A DNA stretch of 64,000 nucleotides. Origin: Paenibacillus sp. W2I17. GTDB lineage: Bacteria > Bacillota > Bacilli > Paenibacillales > Paenibacillaceae. Of the stretch, positions 61,934-64,000 are shown one piece after another; position 1 is the first letter of the stretch, and the number at the start of each line of letters is the position of its first letter. Location of the stretch: assembly GCF_030815985.1 (NCBI RefSeq), contig NZ_JAUSXM010000001.1:2356001-2420000 (forward strand), read 5' to 3'. A program made the position numbers and the translations under genes. The notes below the pieces were generated by a model, which was not told where the DNA came from, searched no databases, and saw nothing but the letters and a program-made list of their open reading frames with translations.

Positions 61934-62419
61934 TTATGACTCTACAACCATTGCATCCGGTTTGGGTTTAACCCATTTGCCTTCTTCATTAATAAAAGCC
62001 CCCTTAAAGCGGCCCATCTCCAATTGTTCTATCAACCGCTCCTCATCCATGACCAGAATCTCAGCCAATTGCCCCGAGGTGTAATAATCAGCGGGATTGT
62101 AATCGAGCAGCACAGGAACAGACGTATCATATAGTTCTTTGATCAGATTCTCAAATGAATGCCGACCCAGGTTCTCCATATCTCTATAAAACTGCAAATG
62201 TTGGGACACCATATTACGGAAAGATTTATTCTCCAGATGCATCCACAACGTATTGCAGGCCTGAACACTCATATGATTTTGTTCCACATCGTAAAATTGA
62301 ACTTCTTCAATCTTCATGTATTTCTCTTGAAATGCTACGATCTTAATCAAAGGTACATTTCGTTTACGCGACGCTTTCTTCAAATGGGCTCTAAATTGTT
62401 CATAGTTCATTACATTCAT
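61934..62419 (-). CDS. Conserved hypothetical protein, 161 aa
   Basis: This is a soluble helical protein (MNYEQFRAHLKKASRKRNVPLIKIVAFQEKYMKI...). The last 50 residues (YYTSGQLAEILVMDEERLIEQLEMGRFKGAFINEEGKWVKPK) look like an excisionase or MerR-like winged helix, so DNA binding is possible. The function is otherwise unknown. The ribosome site is weak (CAGGGA). It stands alone between terminators. Confidence 0.8.
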   Translation of the reverse strand: MNVMNYEQFRAHLKKASRKRNVPLIKIVAFQEKYMKIEEVQFYDVEQNHMSVQACNTLWMHLENKSFRNMVSQHLQFYRDMENLGRHSFENLIKELYDTSVPVLLDYNPADYYTSGQLAEILVMDEERLIEQLEMGRFKGAFINEEGKWVKPKPDAMVVES

Positions 62420-62502
62420 CTATTATCCCTGCCTTTAACATGTTCCAACCGACATTTTACAACAAATTAAAGGCAAGTGTAACCTTCATCACATGAAAAA
62501 CG

Positions 62503-62534
62503 AAAAAACGTGCAGCATCAGATGCCACACGTTC
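62503..62534 (-). terminator. Terminator of the flavoprotein gene
   Basis: AACGTG-GGCAT pairs with ATGC-CACGTT, followed leftward by TTTTTT. Confidence 0.9.
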
Positions 62535-62553
62535 ACAATATTATAGAATGCGA

Positions 62554-63984
62554 TTACTCAGCGAGGGCACCGCTTTTCACCCACGTAGCCGTAAATTCCT
62601 GTTCTTCATACGCATAGAATTGCTGCAAAATAATCTCCCGATCATCGAGGAACAACTGATCCGCTATGGCAGAGACTAGTTTCGGCACCGCGTTCTTGGT
62701 TCCCGATATTGCCGATGCCGACAGACCACAGCTGGCAAGTGCAGAGTAGTTGAATACAAACAGTCCGTGCAACGGTTTCTCACCCTGTTCACTCCTGCTT
62801 GTCATTGCAAACCCGGAACTCAGGTATGGATGTGCGTCCAGCAACGCATTGCGATGCTCTGTTGGAGCCTGGTAACAATCCTCCCAACGCGCGATGTATG
62901 GCTCCACAAGCTTCAGTTCAGGACGGAGTGCCGGATCACTGAGAAGACCTGTGCTAATAATCAGAAAATCAAACTCATATGCTCCCTGTGCGGTATGCAC
63001 AATCGCGCCTTGGTCTGTTGCTTCTACACTCAGCCAAGGCGAATTCAAATGCAGTTCGAATCCAGGCCAGGCTGCCGCACGATTAAACGTATCGTTGGTT
63101 GGTGGTTGATTGAATTTGAAGAAATGAGAGATCACTTCATATTTATCCGCAACCGGAAGAGCGTGGTATCGCTCAATCATACCGGATTGTTCCATCTGAC
63201 GAATGGGATTAACACTAGGCAGTTGTTCCCGCCGTACAAATACATGAGCTTCAGCCACACCCGTGGCAAGGGCATAACTCGCATTATCGAATGCAGAGGC
63301 ACCGCCGCCAAGCACAGCAATTCTTTTACCTTTTAACCGATCAAAATCAATCGCTTCAGACGTATGGGCATACAGCTCCCGAGGTAATCTATCGGCAATC
63401 ATGGAAGGTACATGCCACTCTCCGCCCCCTTGAATTCCCGTAGCAAACACGACTTTACGAGCAAGTATGACATCCATCTGAGTTCCTGCTTTGTTCACAT
63501 GAAGTCGATGTATTCCGTTCTCTGTTGGCTCAACCAGTGTCAATTTCACCTCATTAAGCACAGGCAGATTCAATACTTCCCGATACCAGCGCAAATAATT
63601 CATCCAGTCTCCACGCGGGATTTTGTCTACCTCTTCCCAACCTTCGGGCCCTACCTGTGCTTCCCACCATGAGCGAAAGGTTAACGAGGGGATCCCCAGA
63701 TCGATGGAAGTCAGATGCTTGGGTGTACGCAAAGTAACCATACGTGCATAAGTCTCCCAAGGTCCTTCAAGCCCCGATGCATTCTCATCAATAACAACAA
63801 TATTGGAGATCCGTTCACGAAGAAGTCCAAATGCCGCCCCTAATCCACTCTGGCCTCCACCCACAATGACGACATCATAGACATGACCATCTGCATGTTC
63901 TCTCGGACGTACCCAGTTCGCGCCACCAAATGACAAATAAGCCAGATCATTCTTCACACGTTCATTCAAAGCTTCCAGGCTCAT
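62554..63984 (-). CDS. FAD/NAD(P)-binding oxidoreductase (flavin monooxygenase-like)
   Basis: The protein has 476 residues. The N-terminal FAD fold is YDVVIVGGGQSGLGAAFGLL, preceded by a 35-residue extension. A second Rossmann fold (KRIAVLGGGASAFDNASYAL) binds NADPH and the sequence FATGIQGGGEWHVP fits the ATG motif of class B flavin monooxygenases. It resembles FMO/lysine hydroxylase-type enzymes; the substrate is unknown. It starts with the ATG at 63984 and ends at a strong terminator. Confidence 0.9.
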   Translation of the reverse strand: MSLEALNERVKNDLAYLSFGGANWVRPREHADGHVYDVVIVGGGQSGLGAAFGLLRERISNIVVIDENASGLEGPWETYARMVTLRTPKHLTSIDLGIPSLTFRSWWEAQVGPEGWEEVDKIPRGDWMNYLRWYREVLNLPVLNEVKLTLVEPTENGIHRLHVNKAGTQMDVILARKVVFATGIQGGGEWHVPSMIADRLPRELYAHTSEAIDFDRLKGKRIAVLGGGASAFDNASYALATGVAEAHVFVRREQLPSVNPIRQMEQSGMIERYHALPVADKYEVISHFFKFNQPPTNDTFNRAAAWPGFELHLNSPWLSVEATDQGAIVHTAQGAYEFDFLIISTGLLSDPALRPELKLVEPYIARWEDCYQAPTEHRNALLDAHPYLSSGFAMTSRSEQGEKPLHGLFVFNYSALASCGLSASAISGTKNAVPKLVSAIADQLFLDDREIILQQFYAYEEQEFTATWVKSGALAE

Positions 63985-64000
63985 GATTCATCAACCCTTT

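Overview
The window looks like a chromosomal segment of a Paenibacillus-type member of the Bacillales. The evidence is moderate GC, strong AGGAGG Shine-Dalgarno sites, frequent TTG and GTG starts, U-tailed hairpin terminators after most transcription units, a Gram-positive hemE-hemH-hemY cluster, an AraM-type glycerol-1-phosphate dehydrogenase, a LysM/M14 cell-wall peptidase and YuzB, YtxH and YutE-like proteins. The genus is an inference from gene content and style, not from a marker gene. I see no CRISPR array, insertion sequence, prophage, rRNA or integrase. There is one tRNA (Leu, anticodon CAG).

Layout. 0-6 kb: the end of a membrane protein gene, an MFS transporter, a cold-shock protein, two small proteins, an M3 oligoendopeptidase F with two in-frame starts, a LapA-domain protein and an M42 aminopeptidase. 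6-10.7 kb: a coiled-coil protein, an ABC-F ATPase, a TetR regulator and a DUF92 membrane protein. 10.7-15.8 kb: one leftward operon, marR - arylsulfotransferase - SsuA/B/C-like ABC importer, with a leader terminator before marR. 16-19.4 kb: a small exported protein, then a leftward operon capA-like - glycerophosphodiesterase - FAH-family hydrolase. 19.5-23 kb: hemE-hemH-hemY. 23-28.2 kb: an MFS transporter, a cytochrome P450, a secreted asparaginase with two GlnR/TnrA-type boxes upstream, and an O-methyltransferase. 28.2-33.2 kb: an RlmL-type rRNA methyltransferase with a structured leader, an LTA-synthase-like gene broken by a frameshift, a cytidine deaminase-like protein and a DsbA-like protein.

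33-45 kb is housekeeping and hypothetical genes: an aldo/keto reductase, a lipoprotein, YuzB, a HesB-like protein, the M14 peptidase, glutamate racemase, YtxH, DUF4261, a YutE-like protein, a 36-residue membrane microprotein, a Dabb protein, an orphan holin, a tandem-HTH protein and AraM. 45-57 kb is rich in regulators paired with oxidoreductases: Gfo/Idh, HxlR, a GGDEF protein, a spermidine synthase-like protein, LysR, an Atu4866-SDR pair divergent from AraC, and MerR divergent from an SDR with mirror-image 19-bp-spacer promoters. A bicupin oxalate decarboxylase-like gene and a zinc alcohol dehydrogenase follow. 57-61.6 kb holds the fructose operon fruR-fruK-fruA. The window ends with a hypothetical protein and a flavoprotein.

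I do not see a clear-cut new multi-gene system. The best candidates for new biology are the MarR/arylsulfotransferase/ABC operon with its putative attenuator, the dual-start peptidase, the oxalate decarboxylase homologue with a changed active-site lid, the paired nitrogen-control boxes at the asparaginase, the mirror-image MerR promoters, the structured rlmL leader and the duplicated-HTH protein. All functional calls rest on motif reading. No database search was run.
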